Below, piece after piece: positions 24,388 through 36,500 of a stretch of 64,000 nt of DNA. The notes under the pieces are model-generated. The model saw nothing but the letters and a program-made list of their open reading frames with translations, was not told where the DNA came from and did no database searches. Made by a program: the position numbers and the translations under genes. The stretch lies in NCBI GenBank assembly GCA_963920635.1, contig OY987308.1:21605096-21669095 (forward strand). The letters are read 5' to 3'. Position 1 is the first letter of the stretch; every line of letters begins with the position of its first letter. This DNA comes from Pseudeuparius sepicola (lineage: Eukaryota; Arthropoda; Insecta; Coleoptera; Anthribidae).

Positions 24388-25826
24388 AGCATATACATAT
24401 ATATCTTATATAAGTGGCTCACTCAAAATATCTGGGAAATTTTTTGACAGAAAAAATCGGTGGCAGTTGCGATCAATAGCTCTTCCGAGCGGCCTTCTTT
24501 TCTCATGATGAAAGTTGCTGCTCATGGCCACCTAGGAAAACTATGGCCAAAAATAAAAAAAATTCAAAATTTTTAAACCGTTATTAACTTTTCTATTTCT
24601 AGAGGTACAGAAAAAAAGTTTAATATGAAAATTGTTTGCAACAACTGTGAGAATACAACTGTTGTATCAATTTTGAAATATTAGATAAGACTAACTTTGG
24701 ACTCTTTTGGGGTCAAAAATTAAATTATCTGGAAAAAAATTATTGACGCATTTTTTATAAAGAAAAATATCTCGTTTAATTTTATATGTCAAACTTGCCA
24801 GTTTGTTCTGTATTTGCTATAAGAAATTAAGAACAATTATTTGTAACATTTGTGATTGGCAGAAGGTCTAGTTACCTATAAAAATAAATGATCAATTACG
24901 AGGCTAAATTAAAGTAGGCACGGTATGCTTTCAAATTTTGAATATAAAGCGGTTTTTATGCACTTCATCGAATGTCGTATAGTTAATCTAGAATTGTTAT
25001 TTTAAATAATACAAAAAAGCGAACTCGTTATTGTCTGTTATGAAAATAAATTAAAAAATACTTAATATTTTAAATTTAACGTAACGTTAAGGTAGGTAAT
25101 GCCATAGCAATTATCCTAAAAATGAAATAATAAAATGTCGTACCTACTATTACAATACAATAAATGCTCAGTAACCTTTTCAGCATCTGCATTTCAACTG
25201 CTGTGTATTTCGAGTATTCTCATTTCTTAGTATTGCACAAATTTGGGGTGCTGTTGAGAAAACTCATCTGTTTAGGTAACCTCATTTGCAAAATTCCAAT
25301 AGGGATGTCATTATTAAATTATTAAGGTCATAACGCTATCATTGCATATTGATTTTCATGGGTAACTAATGTCAATCACAAATATTATCAATATTTTTTC
25401 TTAATTTTTTCGAGTACATACAGAAACAAACATGCAAGTGTGACACTTCAAATTAAATGGGACATTTTGTTTTACAAAACACAGATAATTAAATATTTTT
25501 ACAGATAATTTAATTTTCTAGCCTAGGAGAGTCCAAACTTTACGGTAATCCACACATCCACATTAATGTCATACAGAAAGTCTGTCGGTTCTTGCAAACA
25601 ATTTTCATGCCACATTTCAAAAAATAAAAAAGTTAGACAGTTTAAAAATTTCGAATTTTTCAGATTTTTGGCCATAGTTTTCGTAGATCGCCAAGGAAAT
25701 AATTTTCATCATGACAAAAGAAGGCCTCCTGGAAGGGCTATTGATTGCACCTGCCACCGATTTATTCTGTCAAAAAATAGTAGCCCAGATATTTTGAGTG
25801 AGCCATTAATATAAACCACCCTGTAT
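24388..25826. mobile_element. Large TIR element of the ACAGGGTG class
   Basis: The left arm contains AGTGGCTCACTCAAAATATC and CTATGGCCAAAAAT. The right arm, reversed, reads TATACAGGGTGG, then AATGGCTCACTCAAAATATC and CTATGGCCAAAAATC. Arms are about 160-180 bp. The left terminal ACAGGGTG is degraded to ACATATATA. The ~1.1 kb interior shows no transposase motif. Confidence 0.65.
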
Positions 25827-26307
25827 ACGATATACAAGTCTGTCAACAAACTATTTATTATGCAAAATAGGAAAGACCGAATTTAAGAAATGCCAATGGA
25901 AACAAATTACCTCGTCTTCTTCTCCCCCGACACGCTAATGTATAAGCAAAATAAAACCGTGTTATTTTTAATCGTATGAGTCATCTATGCCCATATACCG
26001 TTGCTTCATACTGATAAACAATTGCACTTATTAGCCATCAGGAGCTAAATTATCATTACGAAAAGTGGTCTGTGGATGCTATAAATGTATATAAACAATA
26101 GTCGTGGAAAAAGCATAGACCTCAACTGATAACCCGCTCGTTACTATTACACAAAAAATTAGATTTCTATGCGTGTATTTCTATCCGCGTGTGGTAAAAC
26201 GGTCCCGGACAGGCCCGCACTCAGGGACCCTTGAACGTGGAAAACTCCGGCCGCTCTCATACGGGCTGGCAGGGGTGCGAGGCGGCCACGACGGCCGGGT
26301 AGACGGG

Positions 26308-26357
26308 GGGCTCCCACGCGGCGCGCCTAGCGAGATACTAGACGGCCGCGGGAGCCC
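26308..26357 (-). other. GC-rich hairpin in the tetraspanin 3' untranslated region
   Basis: GGGGGGCTCCCACGCG and CGCGGGAGCCC can pair across a ~25-base loop just past the tetraspanin stop codon. GC content here is far above the flanks. It might affect transcript stability. A possible AATAAA on the minus strand lies at 25859-25854. Confidence 0.35.
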
Positions 26358-26364
26358 GCAACTG

Positions 26365-29300
26365 TCAGTGCCACTTGGCCTTCTGCGCGAAGATGTCGGC
26401 GCGCAGGTTCTGCGCGAAGCAGATGCCCAGGATCTACGGGAGGGGACCGCAGGTCAGTGTCTCGAATTCGGGGTTCCTAGCGATATTCCACAACCCTTCG
26501 CATTATGTGGGACTGTTTTTATTTAGCCATTCAAATAAATTTTTATTATGTTTGAAAGATGATGATATATGGCGTAGGTTTTCGGGATCAGCGCATAAGT
26601 ACCTACGTATTCAGATGCCGAGAGATCGATTTTTTGATAATTTTGATCATAGAAAAATTTCCCGATTTTCTAAACTTTGTAGCCGCGTCTGAATTAAGCG
26701 CAACTCTACCGTGGAATTTAATTTTTCCTAAGTAACTCGACCAGCTGAATCGATTTAGTGCCACTTGACTTACAAGGTTAAACAAATGCTTGCGATTGTG
26801 AAGTACAGAGCTTAAGTGAAAACGGATTTCTATAAAAACAAAATCGATGCGAAATTTCAACTATACAGGGTGAGTTTTTTCGATGCCCACTATGGGGATC
26901 TCGGAAACTAGCACAGCTAGAACAAAGGTTAAATGGGGAAATAATTGCAGTTTTGAATGCTCCATCTAATGCCCCTTTTGGATTTTTAAAAAAGTTCACG
27001 GCTCACTAAATATTTTGAAAAAAGTGTTTTGCTATTTCTTCAGATCTCTGTAGCTCCGTTATTTCTGATTATACAGAAAAACTGCAGAGACAAAAATTGT
27101 AGATAATTTTGGGCTTAATAAGATAATCGAATCCAATTTTTTATGTTGTTTGTGATTTTTTGAGATATGACATAAACTTGTGTTTTTTTTTAATGTAAAT
27201 CATAGTTGGCTGTGGCCTTATAACATCGGACATTTTTTGAGCTTTCCAAAGATATAATACTCGGCAGAGTTATTACAAGAAATAAAAGAGCTATGGCTAA
27301 TTTTCTGTTTTTTTTTTAAATTTTACATAGTCAGCCATGGAATATTTTCATAATTACGTTCTATTGTATAATAAGACATACTTCAAACTTCTAAATATTT
27401 TATTTTTAGCTGGTGACAAAATGTAACAAAATAAAACAAAAATTATCATGATGGAGCTCCAATTACTTGCCCGTAAGAAATTACCAGATCAGCTCTATCC
27501 AAATAGTTGGATAGGGAGAAATAGACCAACTTCCTGGTGGCCCCTATCCCCCGATTTGTCTGTTTTGGATTTCTTTTTGTGGGGAACAGTACAAAATAAA
27601 GTATGAGACAATTAATTAAGAATTAAGAGCAGCTGTTTTAGAAGCAATTGCCAGTATTAACAGGCGCTCTCTAAAAAAGGCGACAAATTCAGCTTTAAAA
27701 AGATGCAATATTTGCATAAATAATAATGGTGGATTGTTTGAACACCTTTTTATTTTAAAAGGTGACCTTTTAAAATAATAATAATTTAAATTTGAGTTTT
27801 TTAATTTTTGTTTTATTTTCTTACATTTTGTTACCAGCTAAAAACAAAATATTAGAAAGTTTTAAGTATGTCTAATTATAAAATAGAACGTAATTATGGA
27901 AATATTCCATGGCTGACTATGTGAAAATTAAAAAAAATCAGAAAATTAGCCATAGCCATAGCTCTTTTATTTTTTGTAATAACTCTGCCGAGTATTATAT
28001 CTTTGGAAAGCTCAAAAAATGGCCTATTTTATAAGGCCACAGCCAACTATGATTTACATTTAAAAAACACAAGTGTATGTCATCTCAAAAATCACAAACA
28101 ACATAAAAAATTGGATTAGAGCCCAAAATTATCTACAATTTATGTCTCTACAGTTTTTCTGTATAATCAGAAATAACGGAGCTACAGAGATCTGAAGAAA
28201 TAGCAAAAAATCACTTTTTTCAAAATATCTAGTGAGCCATGAACTTTTTAAAAAATCCAAAAGGGGCATTAGATTGAGCATTCAAAACCGCAATTCTTTC
28301 CCCATTTAACCTTTGTTCTAGCTTTGCTAGTTTCTGAGATCCCCATAGTGGGCATCGAAAAAAACTCACCCTGTATATCTTAAAAACTAGATTTTATTAA
28401 GAACAATCGTTTTTTAAATTACAACTTTAACACCCTGTATTTTGAAGTAGAGGCGTGTCTAAATGAAACATCTAAAAAAGTCACATTATTTTAGTACAAA
28501 GAGTCTGTGGAAAAGATTTTTCTGTCTTTTGGGGTAAACATTGGATTTTTATGGGGACACTAAATTTTAATGAATAAAAAAGGTGCAGGTTCAAGGTACG
28601 AAGATTGGACAGGTTGTCTCATTGTTTCTTTTAATTTAGTTTAATATGTTCTTAGTTCTTTGCTCGGCCATGTTAGAGTTCGAGGTGAATGACAGATGTC
28701 AATATATATGTAGTCTCATTCAAGGAGACAACCAATCTTTTCTAATCACCTTCATTAGTGAGAATTAAGAGTTTCACTGTTGGGAGAGTTCATGTCAAAA
28801 ACGACAAATTTCTTCTGATAAAAATAAGGTATTGCACAATACTTTGTCCGAAAGTTCCATATTTTTACATCTTTTATTAATTGCATCAACTTTCCCAACA
28901 GAAGAACTCTAGTGTGAATAACACTGTTTAATCCTGATGTTTGTTAATACAGAGTGCTCAGGGAATGGCATTCAAAAATAGTCGTCTATTCTGGAATACC
29001 AAGGACTCTTTAAAATAAGGGGACCCAGCATGTCATATCACATAGGAAAGGTGAAGCCTTGAGGAAAAGTTTGTTTTCTGTAGACTCCAAGAAGACCACA
29101 AAGGGGCTGGAACAAGGTTATGTTATATGTCAGTGTCCAACTGCCATCAAGTTTTATGTGACATGCCAGTGCCATAGATTCTAAAGGAGGCAAAATATTT
29201 CCCATCATAATTCACAATTTTTAAGTTTTCTAGCTTCCAGATACTCAGATGTGTCAATTAAAGGTAATGCGGCCGCCTGTAGTAGTTCAATAATAATTGC

Positions 29301-31928
29301 AACCAGATTTTTCCTGTATCACCTTTAGTAATCCTACAATTCCCATTAGGTGGGCATTATGTATAAGTAGGTAGTTCAAAACAAAAATCATATTTCGTAA
29401 ATTTTAAATTATTAAGCAGGTAAGTTCAGTCAGGTCTTTTTAAAGAGTTTTTATCTTCGACTACAAGTTTATTTTAAGTTTGTGAGGTAAATTAGGAGAG
29501 AAATAAAATTATAAAAATTTTATAATGAACACCGAGAAAAACTACATGATTAGAACTACTAGACCTGATTTTATTAGTCCATCCAGAAAATCTGTAAAAG
29601 AAAGTTCAAGTATATATATTACAAATGAATTGAGGAACCTGGTAACAAGGTGCAATAGCGACAAATTCTTAAATAAGCAAAATCGGCACTACTGACTTAC
29701 CATATACTTATTACTTAAATTCGTGGAAATAATTGCTGGAAATCAATTTAAACTATAAAATAAATTGGTTTCATTTGACAGTTGCCATATTCTGCACTTG
29801 TAGACACAACATTGTCAAGTCTAATTTTTAGATATCATGGAAACCATTATTCATTTTTACTAACAATCAAAGTACCTATTATATTCATAGATTCTCCAAT
29901 AAAATGGCATACTTGGCATCACTGATACCATTAGAATGAGGAAAGAACAGGCCTCACTTTGGAAAGTATAATGCTGGGTTCCCTTACTTTAAAGAGTCCA
30001 TGTGGAATACCTATCTTCACCCAAACACCTTGTTACATAAAACAAGTTTACAAATGCATGCCACCGACATCACATGACAGGGAACATTACAAAAGGGTCA
30101 CCATTCGCAAACGAAAATTAACGAACCGAAAACAAAAGAAAAACAAAAGCAAACTTACTTGAAAAAACAAAACAACAAATGTGCACGAAGCTATAGAAAT
30201 CATGTTTCGCTCGGTCCAGTCCTCGATGGCCTCGAGACAGCCCTTCTCGTTTATTATTTTCGAAACATCGAAAGCCTTTTCAAAAGCCTGGAAATAAGAC
30301 AATATGCAAAAGAAGCGTCACGGGACAATCACACACGCACTATATAAGAGAAGAACAAAGATTCTATCGGATACAAACAAAATCTATGGTTGCGGCTACC
30401 TGCATTATCATTATACCGACTTTAATGGCGGCACAAGGAACTAAATTCGATTCTATCCACTCCTCGCCCGCTCTCAGGCAGCCACGCTCGAAAATGTGCC
30501 TTTCGCCAGGCTGCGTTTTGGGCATTTTGAAAAATTTTGTTAAAACAATTTTTTGCCATCAAGTTTAGTTAGAGACCCTGTATGAGCATGCCACCTTACT
30601 TAAATCTTAAGGGTATGCCCCCAAAGCATTTACCGCGACATTTCTGTTATGAAAAACTACAGATTTCTACGCGATTATTTTGCTCAGAGGAACAAACGTA
30701 ATCTAATTGATTTTTTTGAAAAAATGCTTCATTTTCGTAATACCAAACTGTTTTTGGCATGGGTACCAACAAACATTTAATAGGTATTGCTGTGCCTCCT
30801 GAATTTTAGACATACATGACCTCTAACCTCACTTATAAAAATTTTGCTTTGAATTTTTGTACTTAGTTCACTTCTACAGAAAAAAAAAACATTTAAGCTA
30901 AATACTTACAAATCCCGGTTTTCTAACATCATATCCGCACTGTTTATTTTTAATTATTTCCTAGAAAGAAAAACATAAATACAACATAAGAGATGTAAAA
31001 AATATGAATATTTACATTTGGTTTTCGTTTGCAGCACGAAAATGGGACTCCGCAAGCCTCACGACTTCCGACATCTTTCGAAGAACAATTAAAGTAGTTG
31101 TTCCTGTCCCAATCTTTTGGACCTTCAATTCCACAACATTGCAACTAAAAACAACACCAAAATAAACGTTTCATAAACGACCTCAAAATATTTACCCAAT
31201 CTTCCTGAATCCAATCGATAAGATTCTGTTGGTCCGGATCCTCTCTGTAGTGTATTATGAACGTTTGGAAACCGATCGTGGCTTGAGCCTTGATCTACAA
31301 TTTCCCAGTAGTAGTATATTGATTTGAGTAAGCGGAACTATGATATACAATTCCCAGTTACATGTCACAATTCTTGGTAATAGTTTACCAAAATCAATAG
31401 TTTACATGTTTCGCGGAATTGAAATGGACTTACCCAATCTTTGAAAATGAATCCCAAAATGCCCGCGGTCATCTCAAAGAGCAACAGCACCGAGAGAAAT
31501 ATAGCATACTAAAAACAAAACGTTAAAACTAGTCTCGGCGGGGAAAAAAAACACGATTTTACCGTAGCTAAGAGACACGTGTTCTCTCGAAGGGCCCCTA
31601 CACAGCCGGTAAAACCTATCACAAACGTAACGGTGCCTATACATATTAAAATAAATGCTGGGTCTAATGCGACGTTGGCAACTTTGCCGAGATTGTTAAA
31701 TATGTCCTTCTCTGACCATGCCCACACACCTATCGTCAAAATTCCCAAACCTAAAAGCTGTAGAATATTTGCTACAGTGATGAATGTTTCAACGTAGGTC
31801 TTCTCGATACTTACCCAAAATAGCACGTTGAAACCAAATATCATATACTTGAGGCAGCCGCTCACTTCCGAAGAGTCTCCCCTGCTTCGGTACTTCCTGG
31901 TCTGTTGCATTGTCGGCAGAGTTGTCAT
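26365..31928 (-). CDS. TspanC8-type tetraspanin, complete, with alternative exon 7
   Basis: This is a four-helix membrane protein. TspanC8 members in other animals bind ADAM10, help it leave the ER and steer its substrates, including Notch. Exons (minus strand): 1, 31928-31815 (ATG at 31928, or 31910); 2, 31757-31563; 3, 31508-31434; 4, 31294-31196; 5, 31144-31016; 6, 30939-30910; 7a, 30510-30400 or 7b, 30287-30159; 8, 26433-26365. All junctions are GT..AG and phase 0. The product from the second ATG is 267 or 273 residues, close to the family norm. Visible: CLKYMIFGFNVLFW (TM1), GCVGALRENT after TM2, FIFKDW after TM3, then loop motifs LQCCGIEGPKDW, FNC, CGVPFSCC, CGYDVRKPG and GCL. These give eight loop cysteines, the TspanC8 hallmark. 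The tail is ILGICFAQNLRADIFAQKAKWH. The 3.7-kb last intron holds two transposons. Which of Tsp3A, Tsp26A or Tsp86D it matches is not decided. Confidence 0.93.
26864..28375. mobile_element. ACAGGGTG-class element, ~575-bp TIRs, TA duplication
   Basis: It starts TACAGGGTGAGTTTTTTCGA and ends with the complement ...ACTCACCCTGTA, flanked on both sides by TA. The arms run ~575 bp each (inner ends near 27440 and 27800) and are highly complementary, for example CCATGGCTGACTATG-type sequence in both. A transposase fragment lies between them. The TA target and transposase motif place it in or near the Tc1/mariner group. It is within the last intron of the tetraspanin gene. Confidence 0.85.
27481..27752 (+). 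pseudogene. Tc1/mariner-type transposase C-terminal fragment
   Basis: The frame from 27481 reads LPDQLYPNSWIGR, NRPTSWWPLSPDLSVLDFFLW and GTVQNKV, then a stop. The W-P-x-SPDL-x-x-LDFFLWG signature is the segment around the last catalytic Asp of many insect mariner-like transposases. After the stop, another frame gives ELRAAVLEAI and RCNICINNNGGLFEHLF, the usual C-terminal tail. The N-terminal two thirds are missing, so the fragment is inactive. Confidence 0.8.
29001..30001. mobile_element. Mutator-like MITE (family M), copy 2, complete
   Basis: The ends are AAGGACTCTTTAAAATAAG and the reverse-complementary CTTACTTTAAAGAGTCCAT. The flanking 10-mers CTGGAATACC (28991-29000) and GTGGAATACC (30002-30011) agree at 9 of 10 positions, a target duplication of the size typical for Mutator-like elements. 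Length is 1001 bp. The interior shows no transposase. It lies in the last tetraspanin intron, ~150 bp from exon 7b. Confidence 0.85.
30159..30287 (-). CDS. Tetraspanin alternative exon 7b (43 codons)
   Basis: Phase 0 at both ends. It encodes AFEKAFDVSKIINEKGCLEA, then IEDWTERNMISIASCTFVVL and FFQ. It has strong splice signals: a CTTATTTCCAG acceptor and a CAA|GTAAGT donor. GCL and the W-x3-N spacing align with 7a, but the helix portion is fully hydrophobic and the segment before GCL is six residues longer. I take this as the likely default exon. Confidence 0.85.
30400..30510 (-). CDS. Tetraspanin alternative exon 7a (37 codons)
   Basis: Phase 0 at both ends. It encodes FERGCLRAGEEWIESN followed by LVPCAAIKVGIMIMQ, that is, the eighth loop Cys, the amphipathic stretch before the membrane, and the outer part of TM4. 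Its signals look weak: the donor is CAG|GTAGCC and the acceptor AAACGCAG has little pyrimidine tract. The predicted helix contains a Lys and an extra Cys, unlike 7b. It lies 112 bp upstream (in transcript order) of 7b. Joining either exon to exon 8 restores TM4, so they behave as mutually exclusive choices. Confidence 0.8.
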
Positions 31929-31976
31929 AACTATAACTATTTTTTTCGTTCTCACAAAATCGGGAGACAAAGGCAA

Positions 31977-32989
31977 ATTTTCATTGATCCCCTCATGTCC
32001 TTGAATGAGGGCCTTCTACCTATTTCCCTTGTTTCCCATTTAGAGGCGAGATGCTTTGATTCTAATCGCCACAGCACTGACGCATTTCGAGTTGACGCGA
32101 TTTTTCGTTGGTATTTACAAAAAAAAATTGGTTTTTGTTTCAACTTTCCATAACACCTGATACGTATTGGCTGCGGCGACAGCCCTCTCTACAGCTGACT
32201 GATCGCTCAACAGATGACATATACAGTCAAGAAAGTTACCAGATCGACCTACTGTCCACACCAGAAGGTTACCAAAAGTCACTAGACCGTGGCGTTTGGT
32301 CGAAAATTCGACGTTTTTCGATCCATTTCCTGTATTTTGCAAAAGTTTTACGTCGTTTTACAATGATATTTAAATAACCAAGGTGAAGAAAACAGCGAAA
32401 ATGTCGCAAACATATTTTTTTTAAGCAGAAAATCGATATTTTTTTATTGATTGTTATACCGTTGATTGGGCTTAGTTTGCCAGCTAGCCGCTAGAGGGCG
32501 CTTCGGTGCTAAAATAAGCAGGTGTGTAAGTTCAAAAAGTCTATAGTCGCGGCCTTATTCGAGAAAATAATAATGCAGTCAATAAAATAAATCAATCAAC
32601 GCAAATATTAAAATATGTACGGAGAAAATTAGAAAATCGATAAATACATTGCATTATAAAGTGTGCTATACTAGAAGTAGATTTGGTGTGGGTTTAAGCC
32701 GCTAGGGGGCGTGGTCTTTAATAAGCACAGAGCTATATAGCAGTGACGCCAGTGACCATGGAATAGTCACTGTATAGTGTATATAGGCAAAAATGTGTAA
32801 CAAACTATTTGATTGCCCGGAACGGATGTAGGTACGAAAGTACAAATTAGATAGAAACAATCAATAAATACGTTATGGAAAGGGTGCTATGCCAGGTATA
32901 CGCTTAGTTCACCAGTTTACCGCTAGATGTCGCGGTCTGACCTGACTATAGGCAAGTAGGTGTAACCCCAGATATAGCTACAGAAACGC
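31977..32989. other. Spacer between divergent tetraspanin and FBXL6 genes
   Basis: The tetraspanin 5' untranslated sequence and promoter probably lie here on the minus strand. CAGCTAGCCGCTAGAGGGCG (~32480), AGCCGCTAGGGGGCG (~32698) and TTACCGCTAGATGTCGCGG (~32919) recur every ~220 bp, each in a related block with GGTGTGTAAG- or TAGGTGTAA-like flanks. I see no coding sequence. Confidence 0.4.
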
Positions 32990-33536
32990 AGATGTCTCTG
33001 GGGGCCGCTAACTCGTAAAATTGGCCGCGGCGGCGCTGGAAGCGCCTTCACAAAAATAAAAAATAGCACTCCGCTGGTAGATAACAAGGTCAACAACTTG
33101 GTTCCCAGGAAAATCGGTTTTTCGTCGAATTTTCCGCGTCCCCAAGTGGTCGTTATGTGACCGCCCGTCGCCAGTTCGCCCTGCCACCCAGAAGCCCGCG
33201 GTAAGTTCGCGGGAAATCCTGTTCCCGAGGCTCGCTGGCCGTCCGTCGCCGTCGCTTGTAACGATTTTTCCGCGAAAACAAAGAAAAACCGCCGGGAAAA
33301 CCGCCCGGCGACCGAAAACGGCGCGTTTCCCCGGGGTTTTCGACGTTAGGCGCGTCCCCCCTTCGGAAAACCGTCGGGAAAACGGGAAAATCGCCTCGAT
33401 TTCCCTAGCTGTCACTCCTGATTGTTTACGATTCCTGCCACAAGCGGAAACAGCGGTAAATTCAAACACGTTTCGTTCCAGATCTACGCTATGTTACTAC
33501 CCACGTAGTACGATGTGACCCTATCGCCTGCCGACA
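32990..33536 (+). promoter_or_regulatory. GC- and CpG-rich block upstream of FBXL6
   Basis: This ~500-bp block is rich in CG dinucleotides (for example CGCCCGGCGACCGAAAACGG) in otherwise AT-rich DNA, and leads directly into the FBXL6 start codon. It probably holds the core promoter and 5' untranslated region. An antisense frame of 153 codons follows from the base composition and is not called a gene. Whether the block also drives the divergent tetraspanin gene ~1.1 kb away is open. Confidence 0.5.
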
Positions 33537-36500
33537 ATGTCAGGTAACGCCGAGTACCCCGATGAAGGCCAGGGGCCGCCGCAGCCGTCCAGCTCGCTTC
33601 GCATCGTCAAGACGGACATCCAGAACGACGAGCAGATGGACTTCGTCAGGGGGACGCCCCTAGTGAACGGTGACGTTAGTGAACAGTGCGCCCCAAACAA
33701 CAATTCCCTGTACGATACCCTGGTGACGACCGAGTGCAGTGTCGTGGTGACCAAGGAGGAACTTTGCGAACAGGCCGCCAGGACTCTAGTTTGCGGCGAA
33801 GGCGAAAGCGAGGAGTACGACACTAAAGAGAGTGACAGCACATCCTTGAATCAGTCAGGTAAGCCTTCGACGGGACCTTCCGAAGAGATTTACCGGCATA
33901 CCTCTCGTTTAGAAGATGCCAGCTCGCTTCGAGACGACACTACGAGTGCTGGCAATAGCAGGCAAGGCAGCCAAACTCCGGAAGACCTCCCGGACTACGA
34001 CATGTTCGACAACGCCGAGTACAACAACGGGGCGGCGCTGAAGAAAGCCCGAAAGAACAGAAAGACGAGCGGCCCCGGCCGGGGACGTCCAAAGAAGGCT
34101 TCGCTCGTCGCCATGTACCACAGCCAGATAAGCGGCGACAAGAACACCATCAAGATACGCATCAAGAAGAGCAACTTCAGCACGCAGGTGCAGGTAACGT
34201 TGGGAACCAACCGTTCGGGCATGTTTATGTACGATTTCGTTTGCAGCTTCCTCCCAACAAGAAGAAAACGGCACGTCGGAAAAAACACAAGGCCAACTCT
34301 GACAGCGACGCCTCGGACTGCGAAAAGAAAACCAAGAAGAGCAGATCGTCGGCGGCAAACGAAAACGATGTGTCTAGCTCTCAAGAGCACGAGCCCCTCG
34401 AGCAGAGTTCGTGGGGCGACGCCTCGAAAATGCCCGAGGCACTACTGACCAAAATTTTCGAAGAAGCTTGTGCCGAAGGCAGCCTACCCACAGTTGTCAG
34501 GTAAAAAAAATTATTAGTATCATTGTCTTATCAAAGTAGAGCACAACAACAACAAAAGCAAGACTATTTCTTATCACCCACTTATTAGGTTAGGTCAATT
34601 ATCAGTGGACTCTCACCCTGACATTTTCTATTTCTAGGTTATGTAAAGTGTGTCGACTGTGGCGTGATGCTTCGGCGAGTTTGTCCATTTGGAAGAAGGC
34701 CGACTTAAACTATGTCAAAGAAAAGCTAAGGACGGACCTAAGATTGCACTGGTTGATCCTCAACAAGCTGACCAACTGTCAAGATATAAATATGGGTAAA
34801 GAAATTTTAAAACAAAAACAAAATGTTACATTGTTTGTTTTTTTTTAGGCGAGTGGAAAGTGAGGGACGTACAGGCAGTTCTGGAAGCTCTTGCCGAACA
34901 TTGCAAACAGTTAAAAGGCTTGAACTTAGGCGGCTGGAAGGGTTTAAGCAGCGAACACCTGAAATATATAACGACCGAATGCAAGACTTTGCAACGACTC
35001 GATCTATCGTCGATTAATGTAAGTAATGTAAGTTGAGTTTTTAATTTTAAATTATTGAGAAACTTCATTTGTATGATTCTCTTTCGATTTTAGTCTGCAT
35101 CGGCTATAAATGCTCAACCCTTGGTGGCTTTAAGTCAAACAATGAACACACGACTTACCCACCTCGTATTGGCCCACAATAAAATTGCGGGATTTACCCA
35201 GATAATATCTTCGATAGCTGTGAGTGAAAACTTTAAATTACTACGGCCGACATATTTATATATAATTTTTCTAGAGCCATTGTCCCAACTTGGAGTTGTT
35301 GGACATCTCCAACATACGAACGTTTGCGCACAACACTGCACTGCTCCATGTGGAAAAACTACAAACCGGCTGCCAGAAACTTAAGGTTTTACGCCTCACA
35401 AACAGCCAAATTTGGCTAGCACCCAGCACTCTAACCGAACAGGTACGATACTTTTGGAGTGCCGCGAGGTTCGACGTTAAGACCGTTTGATATTTGTAGG
35501 TTGCCTCGCCCGGTTTTCCTATGCTCGAGGAACTGTCTCTTGCCGGCTTGGAGGAAGACAAAACAACAACATCAAGGTAAAAAAATCACACAAAAAAAAT
35601 TGGTAGGGCTTTACATCTTTTTTATAGATCAATGGATGACGAGGGTATTGAACGACTACTAAAATCGAGCACCAAGTTACGTTTACTCGACGTAAGGGGC
35701 TGCACGAAACTGACGGATTCGGGATTGGTGAGAGTCCCGGCTTGGGACCTGGAGCACTTATTTTTAAGCGGTAAAAACACACCATACTTACTTGACGACA
35801 TACCTACCGAGCGTTTATTTTGCAGCTTGCTATATAACGAGGCTCCAAAACTCCGGTCTCGAGCTGATATTGCAGAAATGGAGGCACAGCCTGCTCGAGG
35901 TCGACCTGGCCTGGTCGACGGCGACAGAGTCGCTGGACGCCGCGGTCTTGGCACTGGCTGAAAAAGGAGAACAATCCAAGCTGCAGTAAGTCCAACATTA
36001 CATTGTTTCTTTGAAATTCTGTTGTCGAAAACCAGGGACTCTTTAAAGTATCCAGCATTATACTTTCCAAAGTGAGGCCTATTCTTTCCTCATTCAGTGT
36101 CAGTATCAGTGATGCCAAGTATGCCATTTTATTGGAGAATCTATGAATATAACAGGTACTTTGATTGTTAGTAAAAATTAATAATGGTTTCCATGATTTC
36201 TAAAAATTAGACTTGACAATGTTGTGTATGAAAGTGCAGAATGTGGCAACTGTCAAATGAAAGAAATTTATTTTATAGTTGAAATCGATTTCCAGCAATT
36301 ATTTCCACGAATTTAAGTAATAAGTATGGTAAGTCAGTAGTGCAGATTTTGCTTATTTAAGAATTTGTCGCTATTGCACCTTGTTACCAGGTTCCTCAAT
36401 CCATTTGTAGTATGTACAGGGTGATTAAGTTTTATTCTGCGACACTTCAACAGGTGATAGAAAACCAAAAAATAACCGCACTTTCTTTTATAAACTATAT

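Noticed and set aside
26173..26526. 117-codon plus-strand ORF
   Set aside because: It is the mirror of tetraspanin exon 8 and its GC-rich 3' untranslated region on the minus strand.
33008..33469. 153-codon ORF on the minus strand
   Set aside because: It lies in the CpG-rich FBXL6 upstream block, has no domain, and long frames are expected at this base composition.
34194..34448. Continuation of the FBXL6 first-exon frame to a 303-codon ORF
   Set aside because: The frame past 34193 leaves a clear GTAACG donor; splicing to 34247 joins the basic region to the F-box in phase, matching the family.
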